DNA of 64,000 nucleotides from Bombyx mori. Taxonomy: Eukaryota; Arthropoda; Insecta; Lepidoptera; Bombycidae. Under the pieces are notes generated by a model, which was not told the DNA's origin, did not search any database, and saw nothing but the letters and a program-made list of their open reading frames with translations. Both the position numbers and the translations under genes were made by a program. Below are positions 11,216 through 22,464 of the stretch, piece by piece (positions within the stretch are counted from its first letter, which is position 1; the number at the start of each line of letters is the position of its first letter). The stretch lies in assembly GCF_030269925.1 (NCBI RefSeq), contig NC_085120.1, forward strand, positions 11,311,501 through 11,375,500. The letters are read 5' to 3'.

Positions 11216-11420
11216 GCGAGGGGTAATAGAGTCGTAAATCTTGGGGGATTTGCAGAATTACCCTGAAACGCTATATGGCTGAAGAATTCTTTTTGGGTCA
11301 GTAGAAAATAGCCGATCTGCCGCATATGCGGTAGAGGTGGTAGGCGGAGTCGGAGTTGAGCCTACTGAAGACCTTCGGGAAGGAAAGGACGCTCAATTAT
11401 TGCGTCCAAGCATCAGATTT

Positions 11421-11732
11421 TGTTCACGATTGACTTCCACGGTGATGGAATAAGATCGTGTAATAAAAATCAAACCCGCAAAATTATAATTTGCGTTATT
11501 ACTGGTGGTAGGACCTCTTGTGAGTCCGCACGGGTAGGTACCACCGCCCCGCCTATTTCTGCCGTGAAGCAGTAATGCGTTTCGGTTTGAAGGGTGGGGC
11601 AGCCGTTGTGACTGTACTGAGACCTAAGAACTTATATCTCAAGGTGTGTGGCGCATTTACGTTGTAGATGTCTATGGGCTCTAGTAACCAGTTAACACCA
11701 GGTGGGATGTGAGCTCGTTCACACATTAAGTA
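11421..11732 (+). repeat. Bm1 SINE lacking the tRNA head
   Basis: Starts GTTCACGATTGACTTCCACG and runs to GTTCACACATTAAGTA. Confidence 0.9.
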
Positions 11733-11744
11733 GTCTCAATGTGT

Positions 11745-11862
11745 TTCCGCTATTTGACAATAGATGGCGTTGTACTTCTAGAGCGTTTTCGATTTTACTA
11801 GTTTTTATATTCGTTTTTGGTACTCGACGATAGATGGCGTTGCTCTTACCGGCTTAACAATA
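11745..11862 (-). repeat. Dispersed repeat D, copy 2
   Basis: The reverse complement of this stretch matches 22895-23015: GCCGG.AAGAGCAAC, ATCGTCGA, AAAAACGAATAT, CTATTGTCAAATAGCGGAAA. Confidence 0.7.
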
Positions 11863-12235
11863 CACACATTTTCTTTAATATAAATATATATTTTGAGGAA
11901 ACGTGTGAAATGTATACCTTACGTAAGCTTTTACGAGTTTTAATATATGGTAATTGATTATTAGCCTCGTCATATGATGTGATTTCCAAATTTGTAATTA
12001 TCCAGGGTTTGTTGGCATGAAAATACCTTTTTTTAAATATACGAGCGACCCACGATATCGCAATGTGTAGAGACATAAGCTCCAATTCCCAAAGATAGTT
12101 TACTCTAATGAAATCCGATTTCATCATTATGTTTTTTACGTTTGGGTCTCCCTGGTTTTCGGTAATCCCTAAGCAATTAGCGGCTCATAGACCAGCACTG
12201 ATTACACAAAATAAAAGCGATTAAGCATTCTACAT

Positions 12236-12470
12236 CGACGCTTGAAAGGCAAACGTGACTAAGCTACAATAACTGCTTTGTACATAAATGATAGGCAATA
12301 ACAATATTCGATGCGCAAAAAAATATATTTCTAGGTTTATTAAAATCATTTCAACCCTACAGCTACTAGCTAGATTCTACTGCAGCTAGGTTCGTTAAAA
12401 TAAATTTTGTTTACAGGTATTTCAACTTTAAATTAGTCTACTGTTAAATTCACGCATTGTCACTTATACA
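12236..12470. repeat. Left part of a TIR element (family F), split by later insertions
   Basis: Begins ATCGACGCTTGAAAGGCAAA and parallels 55435-56074 closely. The matching inverted end (TTTGCCTTTCAAGCGTCGAT) lies at 14154-14174, with a SINE fragment, a GGAACGAAGTTCC repeat and a LINE in between. Confidence 0.65.
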
Positions 12471-12598
12471 CACACTTATTAAATATATGTATGTGTATAA
12501 TAAAAATCTTACATTTATTTCCGTTATCTGGTACCTGTAACACAAGTTGTTTACGAACTTATCACGGGACCAGGGCGTGATTGTTAGTAAATATTTTA
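12470..12598 (+). repeat. tRNA-derived SINE family B, 3' part
   Basis: Matches the 3' halves of 34060-34320 and (reversed) 15437-15668: ATAATAAAAATCTTACATTT, CCGTTATCTGGTACCTGTAA, ACGAACTTATCACGGGACCA. No tRNA-like head. Confidence 0.75.
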
Positions 12599-12602
12599 TT
12601 TA

Positions 12603-12690
12603 TTGGAACGAAGTTCCTTATCGCGCGCTGTGAAAGGGGGCTAGACGGAAAAAATTCTTACGAAAAGTTGTCACGACACTTTTTAGATCC
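12603..12690 (+). repeat. Dispersed repeat with GGAACGAAGTTCC core
   Basis: Nearly identical, reverse-complemented, to 24216-24297: GTTCCTTATCGCGCGCTGTG, GCTAGACGGAAAAAATTCTT, GTTGTCACGACAC. Shorter relatives start or end at 14094, 45557 and 45888. Confidence 0.75.
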
Positions 12691-12814
12691 GTCATTCTGA
12701 CCAATCAACGTGTAGGCGCTTATCGCGTGACATTGCTCGTATCCGATTGGTCCGCGTAATGAGTACAGTTTCTCGAGATAGCGTTTCAACAATAGTAATT
12801 TAGTTCATAGTATT

Positions 12815-12815
<1 letters not shown>

Positions 12816-12845
<30 letters not shown>

Positions 12846-12846
12846 C
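12816..12846. repeat. Poly-T tract
   Basis: About 31 T residues with no break, just upstream of the LINE target site. It may be the A-tail of an older minus-strand retroelement. Confidence 0.7.
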
Positions 12847-12870
12847 TTCTTCATAATGCCGTAATTTATT

Positions 12871-14035
12871 CACGTCACAGCCGGAGTCCCGCAAGGCTCC
12901 GCCCTCTCCCCGTTACTATTTAGTTTGTATATCAACGATATACCCCGGTCTCCGGAGACCCATCTGGCGCTCTTCGCTGATGACACCGCCATCTACTACT
13001 CGTGTAGGAAGAAGGCGTTGCTTCATCGACGACTTCAGACCGCGGCTACCACCATGGGACAGTGGTTCCGGAAGTGGTGCATCGACATTAACCCCACGAA
13101 AAGCACAGCGGTGCTCTTCAAAAGGGGTCGCCCTCCGAACACCACGCTGAGCATCCCCCTCCCGACTAGGCGCGTCAATACCCCCGCCCCCGCCGTTCGC
13201 CCAATCACGATGTTCGACCAGCCCATACCGTGGGCCCCGAAGGTCAAATATTTAGGCGTCACCCTCGACAGTAGGATGACATTCCGCCCCCACATCAAGA
13301 CGGTACGCGATCGTGCCGCCTTCATTCTAGGACGTCTCTACCCGATGATATGTAGGCGAAGTAAAATGTCCCTTAGAAATAAGGTGACACTCTACAAAAC
13401 TTGCATACGCCCCGTCATGACCTATGCAAGTGTAGTGTTCGCTCACGCGGCCCGCACTCACTTAAAGTCATTCCAAATTATTCAATCCCGTTTTTGCAGG
13501 ATAGCCGTCGGAGCCCCGTGGTTCGTCAGGAACGTCGACCTCCATGACGACCTGGACTTAGAGTCCATCAGTAAGTATCTTCAGTCGGCGTCCATGCGCC
13601 ACTTCGATAAAGCGGCACGACACGAGAACCCTCTCATCGTGGCCGCCGGTAACTACATTCCCGATCCTGCGGACAGAATGGAAAGCAGTCGACGTCGCCC
13701 TAAACACGTCATCTCGGATCCTCCTGATCCACTAACGGTGCTTTTAGGTACTTCAAGCACCGGTCACCGTTCTCGTCGAACCCGTCGCTTGCGACGAAGG
13801 GCTCGACGAGTAAATTAACTCTCAGACACAGCCCACTGAGTTTCTCGCCGGATCTTCTCAGTGGGTCGCGTTTCCGATCCGGTGGTAGATTCTGCGAAGC
13901 ACGACTCTTGCTAGGGTTCGTGTTAGCAACATCGTCAGGTTTGAGCCCCGTGAGCTCACCTACTAAAGTTAGGTTACGCTGAAATAGCCGCTAGGGCTAT
14001 CAGCTTAGGTAGGAAAAAAAAAAAAAAAAAAAAAA
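12871..14035 (+). mobile_element. Jockey-like LINE, 5'-truncated, with target-site duplication
   Basis: A single open frame from 12871 to 13818 (about 315 residues) encodes the C-terminal half of a LINE reverse transcriptase. It holds AGVPQGSALSPLLFSLYIND, then the catalytic FADDTAIY, then PWAPKVKYLGVTLD and the long basic C-terminus. The 3' UTR (13819-14012) is the CAGTGGGTCG family and ends in about 22 A residues. GTAATTTATT occurs just before (12861-12870) and just after (14036-14045), a 10-bp target-site duplication. The N-terminal endonuclease, ORF1 and fingers are missing, so it was dead on arrival although the remaining frame is intact. A ~31-base T tract at 12816-12846 lies just upstream. 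Confidence 0.9.
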
Positions 14036-14153
14036 GTAATTTATTATTATAACTTAAAAAAAATTACAATTCCTTCACTAATTAATCGAAAGGAACTTCG
14101 TTCCATTCGGGTGTCCCTTGACACCTCTGAAGTTTTTTTTATTTATTTTACAC

Positions 14154-14174
14154 GTTTGCCTTTCAAGCGTCGAT
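14154..14174. repeat. Detached right TIR of family F
   Basis: TTTGCCTTTCAAGCGTCGAT is the inverted complement of the element start at 12236. Confidence 0.6.
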
Positions 14175-14430
14175 ATTTATACAATGGCAAGGGTTTTACA
14201 ACGTTTGTTTTTAAATCAAGCAATACTTATGAAGTTACAGAAAATTCACCTACTAAATCTTAAGTCGCAGAAAACAGAATGTCACAAACAAAAGTTCGGA
14301 AAGTAAGCTCGCAGTGAAGCATTGAAACTTTGGCACAATTCGCTCTTTAGTTCACATTTGAGAAAATAAGACATTTCTTTGGGGCTTTTTTATTATTACA
14401 TGTATGTTTCATGGTAACGTTTCGAAGATT

Positions 14431-14712
14431 TTTTTTTTTTATTGCCTTTGTAGTCAGACGGGCATACGGCCCACCTGATGGTGAGTGGTTACCGTCGCCC
14501 ATGGACTTCAGCAATGCCAGGGGCAGAGCCAAGCCGCTGCCTACCGCTTAATACTCTCCACAAGCCTCGGTTGAACAAGGACATGTCATAGCGCTCGGGA
14601 AACACCGTGGAGGGGAGCTCATTCCATAGCCGGATGGTAGGTGGCAAAAAAGATCTCTGGAAACGCACTGTGGATGACCGCAGCGGCTCCAGGTAGTATG
14701 GACGACGAAGTT
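14431..14712 (-). mobile_element. LINE family T, 3' end with C-terminal coding
   Basis: Minus-strand translation gives PYYLEPLRSSTVRFQRSFLP, RLWNELPSTVFPERYDM and GLWRVLSG, then the standard 3' tail. Sequence beyond 14712 (to about 14782) stays open but differs from sister copies. Confidence 0.85.
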
Positions 14713-14782
14713 GTGAACGCATACGTAGATATTGTAAATGAAATCTGTCGTCACGTGTACAGTATTCGGAGGAATAGTCCAA

Positions 14783-15284
14783 GTTGATAACCTTATTTAT
14801 TGAAAATCTAACTAAATTTTTATCATTTAAATACCCGAAATGGTCTTGAAGTGATCATAGAATATACATATGAAACTCGATAAATAACTGAATCCTGCTG
14901 ACTTTTCAAAATAAATATGCGCAAACCGTCTCCATTTTAATTTTGTAGTTTCCAAAAGCCTATTGTTTTTAGAGAAATAATAACTTGGAAATTGGCTGCT
15001 CCGAAAATTGGGGAGAACACAATCAATCAATCAAAAACAAATAGATATTTAGACGGTCCGTCTGTCAAGTCGACTAGTTGAATTATATTTATTTCTATAG
15101 CTGTTTATCACGATAGCATGAGGTCCAAGTTTTATATCAAGTTTATATCTATAAGATCGGATGATTGCTTTCGTACTATAAACAAGCAGTATATTGGTAC
15201 TTAAGATGCTAAATTCATGTGTTAATAAATAAAATAAATAAATAAATATTTAGTAACAATTACGCCACGGACCGACCAAATTAA
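14783..15284. other. No gene seen
   Basis: AT-rich, with an AAATAAATAAAT run near 15230. No credible coding. Confidence 0.6.
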
Positions 15285-15436
15285 AACTGCAGTGGGAGGT
15301 CCCCTAAATGAGTGCAGTAGAATGGTCTCGAGCAGGGAGAGATGGCGCGACATCGTGAGACGCATCAAGTCTGCCCCTTCCAACACTACATGACGATCAC
15401 GACCACTCTGTCAAGAGTGACACGACTGAGAAGAAG
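15285..15436 (+). mobile_element. LINE C-terminal fragment
   Basis: Plus-strand translation gives MVSSREWRDIVRRIKSAPSN-like text (exact reading SREGWRDIVRRIK is approximate because of shifts), the usual end of a lepidopteran LINE ORF2. A SINE follows immediately. Confidence 0.5.
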
Positions 15437-15668
15437 ACGCCACGGTAACCGATCCCGTGATAAGTTCGTAAAGAACTTGTGTTACAGGTACCAGATAACG
15501 GAAATAAATGTAAGATTTTTATTATACACATACATATATTTAATATACATCCATAACCCTGGAAAAGACATTTATATTTATCATACAAATATCTTCCCTT
15601 GGCGGGATTCGAACCCGCGACCCCCTTGTGTAGTGACCATGTCACTTACCACTACACCAGACGGCCGT
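15437..15668 (-). repeat. tRNA-derived SINE family B, full length
   Basis: In minus sense, GGCCGTCTGGTGTAGTGGTA (box A) and CGCGGGTTCGAATCCCGCCA (box B with a perfect T-arm stem) head a 230-bp element. Its body matches 34060-34320. The tRNA part does not form a full acceptor stem. Confidence 0.85.
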
Positions 15669-15699
15669 TATGAATGTATTATCTTTGAGGGTTGTTAAT

Positions 15700-17052
15700 T
15701 TGAATAATCTACTTAGCGTGGGTAGATTACGTCATTGAATGATATAAAAGATAAATGCTCTTATTACCCTTAACGCGAGATTAAAGTCCTAATCGCAACT
15801 ACAGCTGGTACCTGTAACGCTCCAAACCAGAACCTCCGATTGAGATGCCTTAGAAATAAATAGAAGGGATGCTGGTATTCTACTGTATCTTATATCAAGG
15901 ATATCACTAGTAAAAACAGTACATTATGTGTTTTTATAAAATGTTTCTTGGGTGATTTTGGCAATAAATAAATTACGAAGGAAAATAAAATGGACGCTAT
16001 CTTAAAGCACAGTTCCTCTCTAATGGGGTTTTGAATGAAGTTTCCTGTCGATAATGTGTAGGTAATTAATCATCTGACTGTATTTGATGGATGACAGCGC
16101 CGGGAGATGGTAAACAAACTCAGGGAATATTTTAATAAGCTCCGAGATTACTTTCGCGGTAAATATTCTTAGGTTTTTTTTTCTTTAGTATGGCGATGAC
16201 TCGGTTTTGTTATATGCGAATATAATGTTGGTAGGTTGTTAGGAAATGAAATCAAAGAATAGTTTGGTATAAAAAAAAAGCATAAACGTTTGTTCGCGCC
16301 AACGTTTGTGTCATCCGTATTTCAAAAAACAAACTAATATTCTTTTTTTTTTTTAAGGGATTTTATGACCTGGTAACTAAGACCTTTGAGTCATGTCTTA
16401 TTTTAATTTATATTATTCATATTTTTATGAAAAATGATATTATGGAGTGAAATGAAATGAAGATGATTAATTTGAGACACTAATCAACTGGGATGAAATT
16501 AAATGAAATGATATGGGATGAAATATAATCTCAGTAAAATGGTGGTCATTTACTAAGATTTTTTCAGTGGACTTTTTGAAGGATCCCGAGAAGTTACGTC
16601 CAGCGGCTTTGTTTCATTTTCCCACATTTGTGCACTTTCACAGATATTAAACACTTAATGAACCACCATTATTACACATTTAAACCCGAAGAAACACTAA
16701 ATAGACAAAATAAAACAAATCACACAACTCCACTCCTCGCGTTCCCGCCAAAAAGTCCCCCAAACTAATATTCAATAGAGATATTTCATAGATTATAAAA
16801 CCACTTCGCCATTGCACTCAGGCACGCACGCACGCCGCTTAAAATAAAACAATCAATCATAAATTCAGAGTTTAATTTTACATTAATTAAATTCCAAACG
16901 AGACAACGTTTCAAGCTAGAAAACGACAATATTATTCAGCCCTCGTTGGTTTACCAAACATCTGCGACAAAGATATCGTCTTCTGTGAGGAATCACTGTG
17001 CCATAGCCAGGAAAACTATAATAATAATAAGTAATTCTAATTACATTTCTCT
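15700..17052. other. No gene; GAAAT-rich simple sequence at 16440-16530
   Basis: AT-rich DNA without supported exons. Around 16440-16530 the motif GAAATGAAAT/GGGATGAAAT recurs irregularly. Confidence 0.55.
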
Positions 17053-17145
17053 CAGGTTTATGAAATTTCTCACACTTATAGAGAATATAGAGAAGGAGTG
17101 CAGAATGTTAATATTTTTTTAATTATGCATAAATAATACATTAAA
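17053..17145 (+). repeat. Short dispersed repeat G, copy 1
   Basis: Shares ATGAAATTTCTCACACTTAT, AGAGAAT and GGAGTGCAGAA with 27627-27705. Confidence 0.6.
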
Positions 17146-17675
17146 TCAATAAAAAAACATTACACACACTACCATGTATTTGACACATACACGCATGCAT
17201 AATATTTGTTTATTGTCAAACTTTTCTTATTGCATATAGTCTGTGGTCAAATTGAGAATAGAGTAAATATTGTTTGTCTTTATTAATATTTGTCTATAGG
17301 TAGTCTTGGCGAAATCTGTGACTATAGAAGTTTATTAAATAGTCTTTGATAATAGAACCCTAATAATGTTCAAACTTAATTAATCATAGTCGAATTTCGA
17401 CTACTAAGAGTCCACTAGTAGTTTAAAATACGCTATACTGCTACTTAATTACGCTAATTAATTTATTCTGCCAGTTTAGAGGTTTATTTCAATGCTTTTA
17501 CTGTTGGAAGTCGTTTGTCTATTTACCTTATATTTATATCTATAAAAAAATAGGCTTGCGAGTGGATTTAAGGCCTAGGCAAAGTTTGTCGTATGTCATC
17601 ATGATACGGTCGCCTCTTTAATCGCCTTTAATAATCTAAAATTTTTAATTAAATTATCAAAGTAATTAATTTCTG
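17146..17675. other. No gene seen
   Basis: AT-rich, no recognisable element. Confidence 0.55.
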
Positions 17676-18993
17676 TTTTTTTTATCGTTTAGATAGATGG
17701 GTGGACGAGCTCACAGCCCATCTGGTGTTAAGTGGTTCCTGGAGCCCATAGACATCTACAACGTAAATGCGCCACCCACCTTTTTTTTTTTTTTAACGCT
17801 GGGGAATCCATTTACGGATACCCGGTCGAGAGGGGTGATAGACCGGGTTATGTCGGACTCCGGCGCCTCCAGAGAAGAAGAGGGAGAAGAGGAAGACCAA
17901 AGTCCTCCTCTTCTTCCAATTCCTACCTGGAGACTACGCCTTGAGAAAGGCGCGCGAGGCGCTGCGCGGCGTCTACCACGCAGGACCCGCCCCGCAAAAC
18001 CGACTACCGACTAAACCCCATCGAGCTCCACCACTCCGACTCCACGAAACCTACGGTACCGCACAATGCGCGCCGCAGGCTCGCCGTCGCCGGTACCCAT
18101 CCTGACAATAGGACGGGATCCAATCCCCGGGAAGATCCCGCAGGACGTCGTCTCAGGAGACACCGTGAGTGGCGCATAGGAGCCACCTTGCGCCGCCTCA
18201 CCACGGAACCGACAGCAGAGCACCGGGCGCCCCCGCACCCAGTACCCAACAGTCCCTACGGGAGATTAACGGGAGCATCGTGCCCGCATCGCCCACCCCG
18301 CCTTCTTCGCTGAGGAGCCGAAGAGGGATTCCACTCCCTTTCGCGCTCCTCAGCCTCGCGGAACGCCATGACCAGGTCGCAAAATCTGGCCATGGCCTCC
18401 CACGAACTCTCGTCCTCTAGCATGCGGGCAATGACAGCCCGCAAGGAGAGGTCCCTCCCCAGCACCGCGATGAGATCTCGCCGCGGGTGCTCCCAACGCG
18501 GGCACGCTTCGAGTGCGTGCTGAGCGTCATCATCCGGATGCCCGCACTGGTGACAACCCGGATGTGGCTCTCTCCTGCAAACCCTCCACAGGTACCTCCC
18601 GAAGCAGCCATGCCCCGAGAGGACCTGCGTAAGGCGGAAGGAGAGCACGCCGTGTCGCCGATCTGACCATGTCTCCAGCACGGGCACCAGGGCCTCGAGA
18701 GTGCGCCGGCGGGTGGCTGAGGTTTGATGAAGTTCCTCCAGCAACCGCTCCCTCCATTTAGCGTACGCCAGATGACGCGCAGCACGCCTCCACCGACTGA
18801 CAGCCGACAGGCCGGGTGTCCGTCCCCGACCCAGGAAATGCGCCACCCACCTCGAGATATAAGTTCTAAGATCCCAGTATAGTTATAACGGCTACCCCAC
18901 CCTTCGAGCCGAAACACATTACTGCTTCACGGCGGAAATAGGCGGGGTGGTGGTACCTACCCGTGCGGACTCACAAGAGGTCCTACCACCAGT
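17676..18993 (-). repeat. Bm1 SINE split by an R1-clade LINE
   Basis: The tail half is 17676-17780 and the body half is 18836-18993. The break carries a direct repeat, AAATGCGCCACCCACC, at 17765-17780 and 18836-18851, so the LINE came later than the SINE. Confidence 0.9.
17781..18835 (-). mobile_element. R1-clade LINE, 5'-truncated
   Basis: Poly-T at 17781-17794 is the A-tail of a minus-strand element. The minus frame from about 18835 to 18256 encodes the C-terminus of an R1-type ORF2, with RLTQVLSGHGCFGRYLWRV followed by a CCHC-like segment, CHQCGHPDDDAQHALEACP. The 3' UTR (about 17800-18250) has GAAGAAGAGGAGGA-type runs. Site-specific R1 elements live in 28S rDNA; this copy instead sits in a SINE with a 16-bp target duplication. 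A related 3' UTR piece is at 56172-56305. Confidence 0.85.
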
Positions 18994-19436
18994 AAAAATA
19001 AAAACAGAGAACGAAGACATGTGTGATTTTTCAGTTCGTAGAAATTTTGATGGCGTTTTATCATTAAAGGAAGCTTTTCAAAGTTCGGTGCTTGATTGAA
19101 CCGCCCGTTCCGAGTTATATTATTAACATGGGTTTTAAGTAGCTGGAAAAAAAGGGCTTTTAGCGAATTGAATCTTTAAGAATCGCGCTATATCTGAAGA
19201 ACCGTGAAATTTGCGAGATAAAACGCATAAAACATTTAGCTTCAACTTTCGAATCTTATAATTATACATTGAAGATCTAAATCCTGTTTTCCGGACTTTT
19301 CGATTTATTTCCAAGATGCGCCTTCATCTTTAAGAGATAAATACGATAGTACAATTTTAATTTATATGTATAATGTAGACACATTTTTACGACGCCCGTA
19401 GGTCAATTTTAATTGAATTAATTCTCTCAAAAAGTC
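18994..19436. other. No gene seen
   Basis: Mixed AT-rich DNA with no supported feature. Confidence 0.55.
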
Positions 19437-19560
19437 TTTTTTACTGCTTAGGAGGGTAGACGAGCTCAGGGCCCACCTGATGTGAAGTGGTTAGCGGAGC
19501 CCATAGACATTTACAACGTGACGCCACTTGCTTTGAGATATGAGTTCTAAGGTCTTAGTT
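19437..19560 (-). repeat. Bm1 SINE tail fragment
   Basis: TTACTGCTTAGGAGGGTAGA to GAGTTCTAAGGTCTTAG; the body beyond is lost. Confidence 0.8.
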
Positions 19561-19689
19561 TTTACAGTATAACTTACATTTACACGTGTATTTTCTTTTC
19601 GTTGTCTAATTCTTTTTTGATTATCAATTGCCTTGTACTTATGTTATTAAGTTGGACTGTGTCGTCCTTTCAAAAAAAGGTGCGTGTAG

Positions 19690-20033
19690 TTATGTACGCG
19701 CGTAAGAAGTTATACTTTATTTTTATTAAATTTATTTATTTTTTTTATTTAAATTTTAATCAATTTGAAAAAAAAATCGATTAAACAACATCCTCAAACA
19801 CGCATATTGGACATCCCTTTTCTTGACATCGTATAAATTCGGTAATTCTCAGTACGGTACGGAAAGTTCACCTGCGGCTATATTCAGACTCGCCAAGTTA
19901 CGTCGGTCGTATTGTAATGAGCGATTTAGTGGGCAACTTCATTCTGTTAATTTTGTGTCACGGTGCGCGCGCATCGTAAAATTTCACTCTCATCAATTTT
20001 TCATAACGCGCCTAAAGAAGTATAACTTCAATA
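19690..20033 (+). repeat. Dispersed repeat H, copy 1
   Basis: About 340 bp that recurs reverse-complemented at 63463-63811 with high identity (CATCCTCAAACACGCATATT, GCGATTTAGTGGGCAACTTC, CACGGTGCGCGCGCATCGTA). GAAGTTATACTT near the left end and AAGTATAACTTC near the right end form a terminal inverted repeat, so it may be a small DNA element. Confidence 0.75.
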
Positions 20034-20170
20034 AATTGCAGTTTAAAAAAATGTTTCTAAATTTCTCACTACAAGTATGGTATAAATCCTTAATTAATTC
20101 CTTAATATTAAGTTTGAGTTTCAATGTTTGTTGTTATTCTGAAGCTTAACACTCGTATTTATTGAATACT

Positions 20171-20467
20171 AGCTGACCCGTCAGACTTCGTAGTGCCTCA
20201 ATCGATAAATAAAAGACCTAAACTTTTGTATAAAATAAACTTAAAACAAACAAAAGGAATCCATCCGATGGGGGACACATTAAAGGAAAAACAAAATTGT
20301 TATTTTTATTTATTACTGAGTATTTTCATATTTATCTACCTTTTAAACCTTCTCTGGACTTCCGCGAATAATTCAAGACCAAAATTAGCCAAATCGGTTC
20401 AGCCGTTCTCGAGTTTTAGCGAGACTAACGAACAGCAATTCATTTTTATATATGTATATAAGATAGA
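20171..20467 (+). repeat. Dispersed repeat I, copy 1
   Basis: Matches 61953-62240: CAGACTTCGTAGTGCCTCAA, AAGACCTAAACTTTTGTATA, GTTTTAGCGAGACTAACGAA, ending in an ATAT-rich stretch. It looks like a non-autonomous element common in moths; class uncertain. Confidence 0.7.
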
Positions 20468-20545
20468 TTCCTATAACTATATTATACATAACATAATTGT
20501 GTTGTTTTTTTGAGTCGGAACATAGTCAAGTATCAGAGCCGTGAT

Positions 20546-20851
20546 CAATACCGTCTTTACCATAAGGGCACACGGGGCCCGTGCCCAGGGCCCCCATTCT
20601 CAGGGGCCCCCCTAAGGACCGAAAATTTCTCTCACACATTTATTCGGTTTCCGTTATCGTAATCGTAACCAAAAAACCAGCAGCATTCTAATATCATTAA
20701 TGACATATTATATCATACCGTATTTGATTACCTATAATAAATGGTCTCATACTCAGTAAAAAAATATTATTATAATTCGCTTTTTTTACTTTCCAAAAGG
20801 GCCTCAAATTCTTGTGTGCCCAGGGCCCTAGCCTAATTTAAGACGTCCCTG
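20546..20851. mobile_element. hAT-like MITE with 8-bp target duplication
   Basis: GCCGTGAT flanks the element on both sides (20538-20545 and 20852-20859). The ends read CAATACCGTCTT and, reversed, CAGGGACGTCTT. Subterminal GTGCCCAGGGCCC blocks occur near both ends. It is 306 bp with no coding. Confidence 0.8.
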
Positions 20852-20859
20852 GCCGTGAT

Positions 20860-21706
20860 ATGAGATATGTAGTTAATAAAAACATATTTGAACCGAACTA
20901 TTCACCAACAATTTTTCGTGAAACCTTAACAAATAGCCTTTGTAAAGACGCTGATCTCATGGCTTCTCCATCACAATACCGTTTGTTATTCTGAATTGGT
21001 GCTCATTTTATCGGTTCTCCTATATTCGAAACGACCCCACTAAATTCGTATTGTCACCGAGATTAACTCGCCAACATTGTGTGGACTCTTGTTGACACAA
21101 TCTTCCATATTTTTCCTGCTTTATTCTATTTGATATGATCTATAAGCTACGTGACTTTGTATATGCCAATCCAATCTTATATATGTTGATTTTGTACGTT
21201 ATTCTATGTATATGTTCCTTAGATAATTGTTGTTAGCTTAAATTTTAGCTTATGGAATTGGGAAAGCACGAGCATAATCGTAATGCAACAATTAAATGTT
21301 AATTAGGGTAGTTTTGCGGTCTACTGACACCGTCACACCCTTTGAAAGTTTGCGACGAAGTAAATAGGTTCCAAGGCGTTCCAATTCGTTGGGAATTAAA
21401 GCCTTTGTGCGATTTATGTTGGGACACACTTGTAAATAAGTATTTGTGTAATTGTGTTTGTCTTGGAATCAAGGGTAACGGTAGCTATCATAGATTAGAT
21501 AATGCGGACAAAACTTGAATCACGCAAACGATATTCAAAAGATAAGCTTGCAGACAAAACAGAATCGCCGTCTCCACAGTGCGTGGTCAGTGCGTTTTCA
21601 ATATCAACTACAGGTGCTCTCGCAATCTCGCAGATCGAAAAAAATTTAGATCTGTTGAGTAATAGTATCTGTTCGATTTTAATGCTTCTAGAATTACAAG
21701 GCCGCA
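20860..21706. other. No gene seen
   Basis: The short overlapping frames at 21495-21743 on both strands show no family resemblance. Confidence 0.5.
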
Positions 21707-22083
21707 TTTTTTTATTGTCCTTGTAGGCGAGCATACGGCGCACCTGATGGTGAGTGTTTACCGTCGGCCATGGACTTCAGCAATGCCAGGGGCATAGCCA
21801 AGCCGCTGCTACCGCTTAATACTCTCCACAAGCTTCGTTTGAAAAAAGACATGTCATAGTGCTCGGGAAACACCGTGGAGGGGAGCTCATTCCAAAGCCT
21901 GATGGTACATGGCAAAAAAGACCTCTGGAAACGTATTGTGGATGACCGCAGTGGCTCTAGGTAGTATGTATGACCGCAGTGGCTCTAGGTAGTATGGATG
22001 AACTCTACTCCGGTGGCGGGCGGTGCGGTGGTAAAAACGAGATAATGGTATAATCTCGAACAATTCCTCAAAGCACTCCCCAT
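21707..22083 (-). mobile_element. LINE family T, 3' end with internal 29-bp duplication
   Basis: The standard tail and C-terminal coding in minus sense reach back to the CTCTGAGG-like block. TGACCGCAGTGGCTCTAGGT is present twice in tandem (21943-22000), breaking the frame. Confidence 0.85.
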
Positions 22084-22464
22084 AAGCATAAAATGAAAAT
22101 AATTTAAAAATTTGAAATTGAGTTTAATAGTAACAATCTTATTTTTAACTTGAAAAAAAACAGCCTTCACGAGTTTGTGTTGAGAGTATTTCCGTACTTC
22201 TACGATGAATTCTGAAAAAAAGGCAATTAATTTAATTAATTTCAGTTTTATTTGTAATCATTCTAACAATCAGATTGTGATAAAAAACTTCAAACAATAA
22301 AAATGTATCACTAAGCAAGATAATAGGTTAATTTTTAATTACGATTTTGTACACTTGTTGTTATCCAACGTATCTATAATTATCTATAGTGTTTCGTTAG
22401 TGTGTTTTTCCTCAATGTATTTCTAAGTAGTGCATTTGATTATTATGTGACTTGGTACAGCTTA

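Noticed and set aside
17697..18249. Overlapping GC-rich frames on both strands
   Set aside because: They lie in the 3' UTR of the R1-clade LINE and show no conserved domain.
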